NCBI RefSeq assembly: GCF_018588585.1 | Contig: NZ_JAEUFG010000020.1 | Location: forward strand, 16,680-80,679 | Direction of reading: 5' to 3' | DNA: 64,000 nucleotides | Source: Bacillus sp. SM2101 | GTDB taxonomy: Bacteria > Bacillota > Bacilli > Bacillales > SM2101 | Part shown: one piece after another, positions 46,451 through 55,777 of the stretch | Layout of the letters: each line of letters opens with the position of its first letter | Numbering within the stretch: the first letter of the stretch is position 1 | Translations under genes and position numbers: made by a program | The notes under the pieces: model-generated | What the model saw: only the letters and a program-made list of their open reading frames with translations | Told to the model about the DNA's origin: nothing | Database searches by the model: none

Positions 46451-46984
46451 ATGGACAAGGAAGAGAGACTTATAAAAGCGAGAGAACGAGTAATTGATTC
46501 TATTGCAAAAAATATGTCCTTATATGGTGTAACTCCATCAATTGGCAGGTTATATGGTTTGCTATTCTTTCAAAATGAACCTATGACGTTAGATGAGATG
46601 AAAGAAGCGCTAGGTATGAGTAAGACGAGTATGAGTACTTCAGTTCGTACATTAATGGATTTGAAAATGGTTGATAAAGTGTGGAAAAAAGGATCAAGAA
46701 AGGATCAATATGTAGTTGAAGACGATTGGTATCAGACCTTTATAGATTACTTTTCCATTCAGTGGAGACATGCAACTATGATTAATATACAAGCAATTGA
46801 GAAGTCTAAAAATGAAATAGAAGATATCTTATTAAGTAACGATATTGATGAGCAAATAAAGGTAGTAATTGAACAGGATTTAAACAAGCTTAATAAAGCG
46901 TTACAGTACTATGAATGGTTAAACCATCTCATTGATAACCTTGAGTCTCACAATATATTTGAGTGGATACCTAAACCAGATTAG
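46451..46984 (+). CDS. GbsR/OpcR-type MarR-like regulator
   Basis: A 177-residue winged-helix protein of the GbsR family: YGVTPSIGRLYGLLFFQNEP, then MTLDEMKEALGMSKTSMSTS, and the C-terminal dimer helices. Bacillus relatives (GbsR, OpcR) are osmostress or choline-responsive repressors of compatible-solute genes. Divergent position to opuA suggests it represses opuA. AGGGAGCG precedes the ATG. Confidence 0.88.
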   Translation: MDKEERLIKARERVIDSIAKNMSLYGVTPSIGRLYGLLFFQNEPMTLDEMKEALGMSKTSMSTSVRTLMDLKMVDKVWKKGSRKDQYVVEDDWYQTFIDYFSIQWRHATMINIQAIEKSKNEIEDILLSNDIDEQIKVVIEQDLNKLNKALQYYEWLNHLIDNLESHNIFEWIPKPD

Positions 46985-47554
46985 AAAGACCGTGAAAATA
47001 CCTTACTTAGATTGGTTTGGGATAATGTTTGTTCATATTACAACACTCCAGAGTGAGAAGATAAATGATGGATAATGACTAGTAGCCGGCTAATGAATCT
47101 GGCAAATTACAGGAGATGAAATGGAGGTGAATGCTCTTTGTCAATAATATTGGAGCATTGTTCGGTAAGAAGTCTTTCTCGTTTAAATAAGGTATATCCA
47201 GCTCCCTTATTTAAAAATATTTATAAATTAGAAAAGACCGCTAAATTATTTATAATTACTGTTTCTTGTAATAGGAGCTTGCTATTAGCAAGAAAGCTGC
47301 TTAAACGTATATTCCCACATTAAGCCCCCTACTTTTATATATCATCATATTTTATAGTACTTTTCAAATCTAGTTCGAAAGATTAAAAGAAATTTATGAT
47401 TGCTGTTCCTCTTTACAAAAATTTACATAAACGCCCTCTTAAATTAACAAACTCTTTTTCAATATTTCCTGCTTCAAATACAAAAGCAAAAAACGTCAAG
47501 AAATCTCAAACTGAAAGAGATAGAATTAAACAAGAGAGGAGAGTTAAACTACCA
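46985..47554. other. long intergenic region
   Basis: It has a worn family 2 fragment (GGAGCATTGTTCGGTAAGAA, GTCTTTCTCG at 47149-47180). The longer frames at 47138 and 47396 lack suitable start signals. AGAGAGGAGAG at 47533-47543 serves the AraC-type gene. Confidence 0.45.
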
Positions 47555-48451
47555 ATGGGATATCATTATTCGATTCAGAAAGTGATTGAATATATTGAGT
47601 TAAACCTACAAAATGACTTAACACTTGAAGAGCTAGCTAATAAAGCTAACTTTTCAATCTATCATTTTCATAGAGTATTCCATACGTTGGTAGGAGCATC
47701 GGTAATGGAGTACGTTAGAAAAAGGAGGTTAGTGCAAGCGGCTAATAAAATTTCCTGTACAGATATTCGAGTAATTGATGTTGCTCTGGAAAATGGATTT
47801 AGGTCCCATGAAACCTTTACACGTTCTTTCAAAAAATTATTTAAAATGACACCTAGCGAATATAGAAAACGACGTATTAAAACACATTTATATCCAAAGG
47901 CAAATGTGCTGCAGCGTCGATATAATCCCTACTTAGGTGGAATTGAAATGGATTTTCGTATTATTAAAAAACCTGAATATAAAGTGGTTGGTTATGAGCT
48001 AAGAACGACGATAGATGATGGAAGGAATTTTAAAGAAATTCCACATTTTTGGAAGGTATATAAAGAGCGAAATTTAGGTGCGAAGATACAAAATTGTATT
48101 CATAGTGACAAAATGGTTGAGTTAGGCATTTGTACAGATTTTAATATAGAAACTGGAGAATTTTTATATATAATCGGAGCAGAAGTATATGATTTTGATC
48201 AAGTGGAGGAAGGTCAAACTTCTAGAATATTTCCAGAAACAGAGTTTGCTGTTTTTACTACACCAAAAGTAAAACCAGCAGATTTTAGTAAATCAATTCA
48301 AGAAACTTGGCGCGTAATATATGAAGAATGGTTCCCACACTCTGGTTATGAACATGCAGGTACTACCGAGTTTAGTGAGAGATGTAATATAAATTCCCAA
48401 AATTTATTACAAAATAATATTTATGTTCCTATAAAAAAGGTATCGTTTTAA
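47555..48451 (+). CDS. AraC-type regulator with GyrI-like effector domain
   Basis: A 298-residue protein: two helix-turn-helix motifs (LTLEELANKANFSIYHFHRV, VALENGFRSHETFTRSFKKL) in residues 1-105, then a GyrI-like effector-binding domain (about 125-295). The architecture matches Bacillus YdeE and BmrR-like drug sensors. The ATG at 47555 is chosen by domain start and an AGAGAGGAGAG site 11 bases upstream. Divergent or downstream targets are not evident; the hydrolase at 48644 may be one. Confidence 0.85.
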   Translation: MGYHYSIQKVIEYIELNLQNDLTLEELANKANFSIYHFHRVFHTLVGASVMEYVRKRRLVQAANKISCTDIRVIDVALENGFRSHETFTRSFKKLFKMTPSEYRKRRIKTHLYPKANVLQRRYNPYLGGIEMDFRIIKKPEYKVVGYELRTTIDDGRNFKEIPHFWKVYKERNLGAKIQNCIHSDKMVELGICTDFNIETGEFLYIIGAEVYDFDQVEEGQTSRIFPETEFAVFTTPKVKPADFSKSIQETWRVIYEEWFPHSGYEHAGTTEFSERCNINSQNLLQNNIYVPIKKVSF

Positions 48452-48643
48452 GTCAATTAATGATACTCAACTACAACTCTAAGTATGTCTTATTTAAATA
48501 GGAATTCAATCTGTGGAATAGATCATTGCTACTTATAAAATATTGTTTGGTGTTTTTTTGTTATAAAGGAAATAGGAGTATAGATAGTTCATTGCATTGG
48601 GATATAGCGGAATATAATTCTATATTATTAGGAGCTGAATTTT

Positions 48644-49525
48644 ATGAATGAAGAATGGTTTGCTGGTTATAAAAGAGTCGAGCTTACTGACGAACAATTA
48701 GATATAACATTTTCAATATTTGTTATGTATCCAACGAGTATTCCTGAAAAAGTGGATAACATTGGACCATATCAATTGCATATTTCAAGTAATGCTAAGC
48801 CTCAAGCAGGTGTGTTCAAATTGGTGTTGATATCTCATGGCACCGGTGGTTCACCTTTAGTTTATCGAACGATTGCTTCCTATTTGGCTCGCAAAGGATT
48901 TGTTGTAGGAATGATTGAGCACCCATTTAACAATATAAACGACAATACATTAGAAGGTACTGTAGATAACCTAACGATTAGGCCAAAGCATATTTCTATG
49001 GCAATCGATTGGTTCTTTAATAATGAAAATTTCTCAAAAATTTTAAAACCAGATTCTGTTTCAGTTATCGGACATTCTATGGGAGGGTACACAGCATTAG
49101 CTGCAGCAGGAGGAGTACCAACTTCTTTTCCATATGAATCTTCTGATGGAAAAGTTCATCTTGTTAATGTTACACCTGATTATAGAATTAAATCTTTAGT
49201 TCTGCTAGCACCAGCTTCAGTCTGGTTTAAAGATAAGGGTGCTTTGGATGACATAAACATCCCTATATTGATGTATGTAGGGGAGAAAGATCAAATTACA
49301 CCTTCTTTTCATGCAGACATTATATTGAATGGGATACCTGACAGTACAACGATCCTACATAAAATTGTTAAAAATGCAGGACATTTTTCGTTTCTTAGCC
49401 CATTTCCAAAAGGAATGACAAATACATCGTTTCCTCCATCACAAGACCCACCTGGATTAAATAGAGAGCAGTTCCATCATGACTTAAATGAAGAAATTAC
49501 AGAATTTTTATTTGAAAATCTATAA
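48644..49525 (+). CDS. alpha/beta hydrolase (PAF-acetylhydrolase/dienelactone hydrolase-like)
   Basis: A 293-residue hydrolase. LISHGTGGSP gives the oxyanion region, VIGHSMGGYT the elbow with Ser145, YVGEKDQITP the acid and NAGHFSF the His. The layout resembles predicted dienelactone hydrolase/PAF acetylhydrolase type II. No signal peptide. TAGGAGCTGAATTTT precedes the ATG. It follows the AraC-type regulator by 190 bases in the same direction. Confidence 0.85.
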   Translation: MNEEWFAGYKRVELTDEQLDITFSIFVMYPTSIPEKVDNIGPYQLHISSNAKPQAGVFKLVLISHGTGGSPLVYRTIASYLARKGFVVGMIEHPFNNINDNTLEGTVDNLTIRPKHISMAIDWFFNNENFSKILKPDSVSVIGHSMGGYTALAAAGGVPTSFPYESSDGKVHLVNVTPDYRIKSLVLLAPASVWFKDKGALDDINIPILMYVGEKDQITPSFHADIILNGIPDSTTILHKIVKNAGHFSFLSPFPKGMTNTSFPPSQDPPGLNREQFHHDLNEEITEFLFENL

Positions 49526-49736
49526 TAAAAATAATGACATTTTTAAAATACACTGAGAATGGTGAATGTACTAGCCCATGGTTATTCATGATACAAGAAT
49601 GTTGTAGAGCTAGAATAATAGCAATCGAAAATTGATTGGTTGAACTCATAATCCGTAGGACCTTTTATAAAACATAATAGAGTGGAAAGAACCTGTAGGA
49701 AAGGTAGAAAATCCTTTAATGGCCTTGTTATATTTT

Positions 49737-50000
49737 CTACTGGTTATTTTTCTCGTACTCAACCTCTTCTTGTTCTTTGACTTTCTTAACTAATTTATAA
49801 TAAACATGATGATCAATAAAGCTTATTATGGAAATAAGAAAAGCATACGGACCTATTACTCTTCTAATAGGAGTGTCTAACACGTACAACACGATTACTG
49901 ACACGCTACCTATTAATACAACATAATTCAGAATCGACATCCCCCAATATTTACGGTCTGATAACTTCATTAACATTATTATTGTTTTGTTTTCTAACAT
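49737..50000 (-). CDS. hypothetical small membrane protein
   Basis: An 87-residue protein with two hydrophobic segments (YWGMSILNYVVLIGSVSVIV, IGPYAFLISIISFIDHHVYY) and an acidic/basic C-terminal tail (KKVKEQEEVEYEKNNQ). The ATG at 50000 has GGAAAGGAAG about ten bases upstream; a longer frame from 50078 has no site. No family recognised. Confidence 0.6.
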   Translation of the reverse strand: MLENKTIIMLMKLSDRKYWGMSILNYVVLIGSVSVIVLYVLDTPIRRVIGPYAFLISIISFIDHHVYYKLVKKVKEQEEVEYEKNNQ

Positions 50001-50138
50001 AAAAAATACTTCCTTTCCAGATTCTCTTGCTATAATTCTACCACTAGTATTTTTATATTTAATCAGTTGCTTCAACATGTTTTACTATAAACCTGAAATT
50101 AACAAAAGTGTTTTTTATGTCCATATTTTGTAAAAAGG

Positions 50139-50180
50139 GATTGCTTAAGTACTAAACATTTGAAATAATCGGTGTTAAGT
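50139..50180. repeat. 42-bp dispersed repeat, family 3 (copy 1)
   Basis: GATTGCTTAAGTACTAAACA TTTGAAATAATCGGTGTTAA GT; a near-identical copy at 57386-57426. Both lie a short way upstream of small membrane-protein genes (50370 and 57512). Confidence 0.8.
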
Positions 50181-50369
50181 GTTGATTATTGTGTTTCGTT
50201 TAAGAAGCAAAACTTAACGTACACAACTTGAGTTCGTGGCATCTATTCTTCCATACAACTATACCTAACAATTTAAAGCCACTTTTTATAGTACTAATTT
50301 AATTACAATAGCAATAATGTTTACGAAATGAGCTTTTAATGAATACACTCGGTTGTAAGGGAGATATTT

Positions 50370-50570
50370 ATGATTAGAAGAAAAGAATTTACAGCTAAAG
50401 AATATATAGACACATCTTTAGTTTACTTTATTATATCGGGAGTAATGCTTTTAGGAATGCTATTTGCTATCTTAATTGAAGGTCTCGATAAAAGTGTCAT
50501 ACCCCTACTTCTTTTGATAATAACATCTTTTATAGGGGGAGTTTTATACAGAAGGAAAGGGAAAAAATAA
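50370..50570 (+). CDS. hypothetical small membrane protein
   Basis: A 66-residue protein with two hydrophobic helices (YFIISGVMLLGMLFAILIEG, VIPLLLLIITSFIGGVL) and a basic C-terminus RRKGKK. AAGGGAGATATTT precedes the ATG. Function unknown. Confidence 0.65.
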   Translation: MIRRKEFTAKEYIDTSLVYFIISGVMLLGMLFAILIEGLDKSVIPLLLLIITSFIGGVLYRRKGKK

Positions 50571-50715
50571 AGTTTGTAACGTGTATGGCTATATAAACTA
50601 TTGTCATATAATTTAGTATTAAGAAGGATAAATGTTATCGAATTATCATCAAATCAAGTGTAATTTTATCAAATTGGAATATTATGTTCTTTGTAGACAA
50701 GGGAGGCTGCCAAGT

Positions 50716-51099
50716 ATGAAAATCGTTGTTACGAGTATATTTGTGCAAGATCAAGACAAGGCACTAGATTTTTATTCAGTAAAGCTTGGGTTTGTAAAAA
50801 AGGAGGACGTTCCTGCCGGGAAATTTAGGTGGATAACGCTCGTTTCTCCCGATGATCAGGACGGTACAGAGCTTTCACTCGAACCGAATGACCATCCTGC
50901 CGCTAAAGAGTATCAAGAGAAGATATTTGCCGATGGCATCCCAGCAACAATGTTTGGTGTTACAGATATTCAAAGAGAGTACAAACGATTAATGGAAAAA
51001 GGTGTGAAGTTTTCTATGGAGCCGACAGCCATGGGTGAAGTCACAATAGCTATCTTCAATGATACATGTGGCAACCTCATTCAGTTAGTGCAGAAGTAA
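50716..51099 (+). CDS. VOC family protein (glyoxalase/bleomycin resistance fold)
   Basis: A 127-residue vicinal-oxygen-chelate protein of the extradiol/bleomycin-resistance type: VTSIFVQDQDKALDFYSVKL, WITLVSPDD, and DTCGNLIQLVQ closing with the metal-ligand Glu position replaced by Gln. Such proteins bind or modify small molecules. The ATG at 50716 follows GGGAGG by ten bases; the longer frame from 50632 has none. Base composition is slightly richer in G and C than around it. Confidence 0.88.
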   Translation: MKIVVTSIFVQDQDKALDFYSVKLGFVKKEDVPAGKFRWITLVSPDDQDGTELSLEPNDHPAAKEYQEKIFADGIPATMFGVTDIQREYKRLMEKGVKFSMEPTAMGEVTIAIFNDTCGNLIQLVQK

Positions 51100-51149
51100 C
51101 TTATTACTAACTAAATTTGTTACTATCATTCCATATAGCTGTCATTTTA

Positions 51150-51215
51150 CTAAAGAAAATATGGCAGAAAATCTAGTTGTTTTCGTGTTTATTTATTCGT
51201 ACGAAAAACAACCCC
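51150..51215. mobile_element. MITE family 1 fragment
   Basis: AAATCTAGTTGTTTTCGTGT, TTATTTATTCGTACGAAAAA: the right interior of the intact copies. Terminal repeats are lost. Confidence 0.45.
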
Positions 51216-51227
51216 TTCATCAATACG

Positions 51228-51256
51228 GAGCCTTTCTCGAAGAGGCTTCTTTTTTC
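51228..51256 (+). terminator. intrinsic terminator
   Basis: GAGCCTTTCTCGAAGAGGCTTC forms a stem of AGCCT/AGGCT, followed by TTTTTTC. Confidence 0.6.
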
Positions 51257-51383
51257 ATTGAAAGGGCCATTATTTAATTTCTTAGGAATTATAAACACTA
51301 GTGTTTAAAATAATCCTTATTGAGTAAAGAACTGAACCACTATATTCGTAAACTTAATGTGTATGTTGTTACGGAAATCTTTA

Positions 51384-52028
51384 CTAAGGTTGAGGTACAA
51401 TATCTTTTGTTAGGTAAGCATCAAACGTAACCCCAAGATTTTCACCAACTGTAAATGGAGTTAGATTAATTTTAAAATACCCACTAGCACCTATTTCAAT
51501 ATTGAAACCAACCATGGTCGTTGAAGACTGCATGTCTAGTTGTGCTACGCCATCACTATTACTAAATTGTTGATCCTTTTGTACTTGGTTTCTTACGAGA
51601 CGTACATCTGCACCTTCTAAAGGCTTTCTTTGTGCCAACAAATCATCTACGGTTTTAATTCTATTTGGCGCACTTAATGAGTAAACTGTGATTTTGGTAG
51701 TGTTAGTTTGATTAAGTATTAAATCAAGGTTCGGTGGCACTGAGATAATAGGTGTTGTGAAGTTCAGTGTAACCGTAACACCTTCCATATCATTCGTAGC
51801 AAAGCTAGTTCCACTAGGGGGATGAAATGTGGGAAAAGTAGTTACTGTATTCACACTTTGACCGAGACCGTTGGCAGTAGCTCGTCCAAATCCGTTGGAA
51901 TCTGTAGTTAATGAATTTATCGAAACCGAAGGGTTATCTGTCGTAGTCACCACTTGAACGCCTTGAAGAGGCATAAGGTTGCCCTTATTATCTTTTCCAA
52001 AAGTATAGACTTGTAGAGCATCTGACAT
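51384..52028 (-). CDS. hypothetical beta-rich protein, possibly spore or surface
   Basis: A 214-residue protein without signal peptide or membrane segment, rich in Thr, Asn, Ser and Val, made of two prealbumin- or Ig-like blocks: GVQVVTTTDNPSVSINSLTT DSNGFG (about 22-48) and EGADVRLVRNQVQKDQQFSN SDGVAQ (about 138-165). Each ends in the S/T-D-x-N/D-G loop typical of carboxypeptidase-regulatory-like folds. GAGGTGAAATT precedes the ATG. It resembles Bacillus outer-spore proteins, but the family is not recognised. Confidence 0.65.
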   Translation of the reverse strand: MSDALQVYTFGKDNKGNLMPLQGVQVVTTTDNPSVSINSLTTDSNGFGRATANGLGQSVNTVTTFPTFHPPSGTSFATNDMEGVTVTLNFTTPIISVPPNLDLILNQTNTTKITVYSLSAPNRIKTVDDLLAQRKPLEGADVRLVRNQVQKDQQFSNSDGVAQLDMQSSTTMVGFNIEIGASGYFKINLTPFTVGENLGVTFDAYLTKDIVPQP

Positions 52029-52504
52029 AATTTCACCTCATTTCTTTTAAAATTGTACAAATATTAATGAAGGATATTTCACCTAATAATGATAATTTAA
52101 GAATATTAAACGATGTAATAAATATTACAACTGAGACTCTTGTTATATTCTAAGAAACTAGTAAAATGACCTGGATCGATAGAATGGGTAAATGGTGAAA
52201 TATAATATTGTGAGTGATGTAATAAATTTTACTCTTCAACAGTATATGTTGGCTTAGCTTTCTCGTTCGGGAAAATCGGTAATTATCTCGTAGAACATAA
52301 ATTTTTGCTTGAAAATATGAAAAATAATACAATTATCTTTGGCAAATTAGGTATAACCTGAAATGAAAATGATTTAGGTTACAAGGAGCTGAAAATAGAC
52401 CTTTTTATTTGTGAAAAAGGAAAGAGCTGACTATCAAAATATTAGATTTACATAAATGGAAAAATTTGATAATATATCCAGAGGAAAATAATAGGAGGAT
52501 GGTA
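52029..52504. other. intergenic region, nothing recognised
   Basis: AT-rich spacer between divergent genes; ends with TAGGAGG (52492-52498), the next gene's ribosome binding site. Confidence 0.35.
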
Positions 52505-52687
52505 ATGATGTCAAAGGGACTTATTGGAAAAATCCTCATCCTATTAGGATGGATCATAATTGGGATAAAGGCTGTATATTATCAAGAAGAACTATTCCGT
52601 TATATTTTTATTGGGGCTGCAATAGTGATGTTTATTATGGGAAGTATACTTATTCCAACTTACTCAAATAAAAATGAAGATATATAA
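52505..52687 (+). CDS. hypothetical small membrane protein
   Basis: A 60-residue protein (MMSKGLIGKILILLGWIIIG; YIFIGAAIVMFIMGSILIPT) with two hydrophobic helices. The ATG at 52505 or 52508 follows TAGGAGG by six to nine bases; the ATG at 52499 abuts the site. Unknown function. Confidence 0.65.
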   Translation: MMSKGLIGKILILLGWIIIGIKAVYYQEELFRYIFIGAAIVMFIMGSILIPTYSNKNEDI

Positions 52688-52870
52688 ACGAAGTTAAATA
52701 GTTGTTTAAAATATTACAACCGTAGTAGAGTACAGGAAGAACAGAAGGAGGAAAGTCTAATAGAGAAGCAGCTTTCTTTATGACTGTTTATTTTCTTTGA
52801 CTAGAATGATGTCATTATTTATAATTAAGCAGATATTTCCAACTATTAATATATTGAAAGGAGAAATTTT

Positions 52871-53503
52871 ATGGTTAGCATTGGGAGTTTATTAGCTTTT
52901 ACATTGGTTTCACTTGGTATTGTATGTTCTCCGGGTCCTAACATGATTTATCTTATTTCTCGTTCTATTACTCAAGGACGAATTGCAGGAATCATCTCTC
53001 TTTTAGGTGTTATGCTTGGATTTGTGATTTACTTAGTTGCGACATTACTCGGACTTGCTTCATTATTTAGTGCAGTTCCCTTTATTTATGAATTCGTCAA
53101 ATGGGCAGGTGTTGCTTACCTACTTTGGCTTGCTTGGAATTCATTTAATGCAAAGACTTCAATTTTAACCCCGCAAACCCTTTCTATTGAGTCGCCGAGA
53201 AAATTGTTTCTAATGGGATTCATGACTAATTTACTAAATCCTAAAATTGCAATTTTGTATGTATCTTTACTTCCTCAATTTCAAGATCCAGCACAAGGTT
53301 CATTACTTCTCCAAGGTGCTACTCTAGGTCTTACGCAACTTATAATTAGTTTTATCGTTAATCTGCTCATTGTTTTAACAGCTAGTAAAATAGCTGTATG
53401 GTTTTCAACACGTCCTACATGGCAAAAGGTTCAACGGTGGTTCATGGGTAGTGTGTTAACTGGTTTAGCAGGACACCTAGCTTTTGAACGAGTAGGTAAA
53501 TAA
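52871..53503 (+). CDS. LysE/RhtB family exporter
   Basis: A 210-residue, six-helix amino-acid or metabolite exporter. IVCSPGPNMIYLISRSITQG in helix 1 and the loop NLLNPKIAILYVSLLPQFQD are the family hallmarks. AAAGGAGAAATTTT precedes the ATG. Likely exports a small amino acid or homoserine lactone-like compound; the substrate is not determined. Confidence 0.92.
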   Translation: MVSIGSLLAFTLVSLGIVCSPGPNMIYLISRSITQGRIAGIISLLGVMLGFVIYLVATLLGLASLFSAVPFIYEFVKWAGVAYLLWLAWNSFNAKTSILTPQTLSIESPRKLFLMGFMTNLLNPKIAILYVSLLPQFQDPAQGSLLLQGATLGLTQLIISFIVNLLIVLTASKIAVWFSTRPTWQKVQRWFMGSVLTGLAGHLAFERVGK

Positions 53504-53775
53504 ATAGTTGTTATTAAACAATAAGCACTTTTATGGAACAAATCAGAAAAGTGTTTATTTGCGAATATGGCAAAATACCAACATTCACTCATTACTATTA
53601 AGCTTTCAACTGTAAGAGAAGTGAGGGTATTGTAATTTAGTTCTTATTGTGTGGGTATTCATTTACAATCACTGCCTGTTATTTTAATAAAAATATAGAC
53701 AAATAATGTACTATTCATATGTGATAGTGTGATAACTAATATTTAATATAAAAGACTAAAAAGGAGGAAGATGTA

Positions 53776-54225
53776 ATGCACTCAAAATTGTACTTTGCTG
53801 TACCCCTGTATAGGGAGAAAAACTCAGATGTAGCAATCCCTATATCTTATGATTACTGGATACCTCTAATTACATACTTTTCAGCACAAAGTAATACGGT
53901 TGAAATACATTGTTGGAATGTGGAAAAGAAAACTATAAAGGAATTGGTGTCAATAAAAGGTACTAATATAAAACACGTACTAGACGAGATCACCATTTTA
54001 CAAACTGAATTACATCCTCATCTGGTAAACTATCTGTTATCCGATTACTTGGATAACATGGGGAGAGTGAAATGGTTTTCTCTCTTTTTTTATAATGATG
54101 AAACTAAATGCTTTAACTCAGGACATTGGGGAACAGAATTTTTTGTTCATAGTACAAACAAAGACGAAGTCCATAAACTCCGTACCATTATGCCAAATGA
54201 TACTATTTTTCATGAAGACATTTAG
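53776..54225 (+). CDS. hypothetical protein
   Basis: A 149-residue soluble protein, MHSKLYFAVPLYREKNSDVA, then YFSAQSNTVEIHCWNVEKKT and DYLDNMGRVKWFSLFFYNDE. I recognise no family. Internally it lacks membrane segments and has a mixed alpha/beta appearance. AAAAGGAGGAAGATG precedes the ATG. Stand-alone. Confidence 0.65.
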   Translation: MHSKLYFAVPLYREKNSDVAIPISYDYWIPLITYFSAQSNTVEIHCWNVEKKTIKELVSIKGTNIKHVLDEITILQTELHPHLVNYLLSDYLDNMGRVKWFSLFFYNDETKCFNSGHWGTEFFVHSTNKDEVHKLRTIMPNDTIFHEDI

Positions 54226-54592
54226 AAGATTTGTGGATTAAACCACTTTATACTGACTCTACATAAACTATGTGTTTCAGTGTAGTAACTAAACTAACTA
54301 GGAATTATAGTGTATAGAGTATGAATAATCAAAGCCTAGTGAGTGGATTGAGAGTTGGGATTTATGCAAGAGATCGTAGTGAATATTATTTCGTAAACTT
54401 TTGCGAACGTTTATTATATCTTTTGGGAAAGTGTATAAAAGCGGCTTTCTGAAAAAATCTATTATGGAATATCTTTAACAAAATGATAAAAATGAATTTT
54501 TTGAAGTATCGTTGTAAAAGAAATTGTGTTAATATTTAGTTGCCTAAATATTATGAAAAATAATGAGACAATACTTTGTTAAGGAGGTAGAT

Positions 54593-54652
54593 ATGATGAC
54601 TAACAAAAAATATATTGACGTAAACAAAACTACAGGGGATACGTCTAATTAA
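54593..54652 (+). CDS. possible 19-residue peptide upstream of isochorismatase
   Basis: AAGGAGG (54581-54587) is followed six bases later by ATG ATG and the frame MMTNKKYIDVNKTTGDTSN, TAA. The isochorismatase start is 39 bases after the stop. The site is excellent; it could be a leader peptide or the remnant N-terminus of a lost gene. Confidence 0.4.
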   Translation: MMTNKKYIDVNKTTGDTSN

Positions 54653-54691
54653 CTATATAGCGTTTCCCCAAATTTGAAAGGGGAAAATCAC

Positions 54692-55249
54692 TTGAATCAA
54701 GTATTATTAATTATTGATGCTCAACAAGAACTAATTGATGGGAATCAAGAAGAAAGTGCGGTTTTTAATAAAAAGCAACTTATTAGCAATATCAATTTAG
54801 TTATAGAAAAAACAAAAATATCCGGAGTTCCAGTAGTCTTTGTAAGGGATCAGGATGTTGCTGAAGGTAAAGGAAAAGGGTTTCAAATTCACGATGATAT
54901 AAATGTACCTGCAAATGCAAAGGTTTTCGATAAAGCTGCTACGAATTCATTTCATGGGACAGGACTTTTAAATCATTTAAGGTCTCAAGAAATTGAGCAT
55001 GTTGTTATTATGGGCTGTGCAACACAGCACTGTATAGATAGTGCTGTAAGAACAGCAACTATTAGTGGTTTGGATGTCACATTAGTCGGTGACGGACATT
55101 CAACAACGGATAGTGATGTTTTAAGAGCAGAAGATATTATAAATCACCATAATAAAACTCTCCATGGTCATTACAATGTTGAACACTTTTCAATGGTTAG
55201 AAATGCTGAAGAAGACTTATTTCAACCAACACATGATTCATACAGATAA
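54692..55249 (+). CDS. isochorismatase-family cysteine hydrolase
   Basis: A 185-residue enzyme of the isochorismatase/nicotinamidase superfamily. Asp9 (LLIIDAQQE), Lys81 (DKAATNSF) and Cys113 (GCATQHCID) form the triad. Stand-alone Bacillus members act on various amides or are uncharacterised. The TTG at 54692 is eight bases after AAAGGGG; an earlier TTG at 54674 lies before that site. Confidence 0.88.
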   Translation: MNQVLLIIDAQQELIDGNQEESAVFNKKQLISNINLVIEKTKISGVPVVFVRDQDVAEGKGKGFQIHDDINVPANAKVFDKAATNSFHGTGLLNHLRSQEIEHVVIMGCATQHCIDSAVRTATISGLDVTLVGDGHSTTDSDVLRAEDIINHHNKTLHGHYNVEHFSMVRNAEEDLFQPTHDSYR

Positions 55250-55359
55250 ATAAAAAATTGCAACACACATGTGTAATAATAATGATATAAACTTATAACA
55301 AATGCTCATTTGAATCAAAGTTTGTACCATTTTGAATAAAATAATGTATACATCCACAT

Positions 55360-55405
55360 AAAAAGAGCCCTTTTGATCAAGCTTTATCAAAAGGGGTTCT
55401 TTTTG
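55360..55405 (+). terminator. strong bidirectional terminator
   Basis: AAAAAGAGCCCTTTTGAT / ATCAAAAGGGGTTCTTTTT. It ends the isochorismatase transcript. Confidence 0.9.
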
Positions 55406-55554
55406 TTATTTTGATACGAAATGATTATTGAGTTGATTAGTTTTTAAAGTAAATGTTATTCCACAAGTATGGTACTTGAATCGGATATACGAGTTTTAAC
55501 AACTTTACTATTATATTTTTAATGCTGTAAAGCAGTTTATATGTAAGTAATTAT

Positions 55555-55588
55555 ATTAACCTCGTAAATGAATTTAGACGAGGTTAAT
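55555..55588. terminator. hairpin without T run
   Basis: ATTAACCTCGT (55555-55565) / ACGAGGTTAAT (55578-55588), a perfect 11-bp stem of unknown role. Confidence 0.5.
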
Positions 55589-55709
55589 AATTGTATCGGA
55601 GGAACGAAATTTAACAACTAACGTCATTCAATAATATGAGTATTCATTAAGGAACACTACACGTATCAATTCGTTCATGTAGGAGAATCTCACTTATATT
55701 GCAGGTGCA

Positions 55710-55757
55710 GTTCATACCTTTTAAACGCTTAAGAGGAGACGTTTAAAAGGTATGAAC
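55710..55757. other. perfect 18-bp hairpin beside the MBL gene
   Basis: GTTCATACCTTTTAAACG (55710-55727) pairs fully with CGTTTAAAAGGTATGAAC (55740-55757), loop of 12. It sits 21 bases past the stop of the minus-strand MBL gene. No T run follows on either strand, so it may be a 3'-end stabiliser, protein site or repeat. Confidence 0.7.
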
Positions 55758-55777
55758 ATGTGGAAAGAAAATACTAT

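Noticed and set aside
47138..47323. 61-codon frame
   Set aside because: It overlaps a family 2 repeat fragment and lacks protein-like features.
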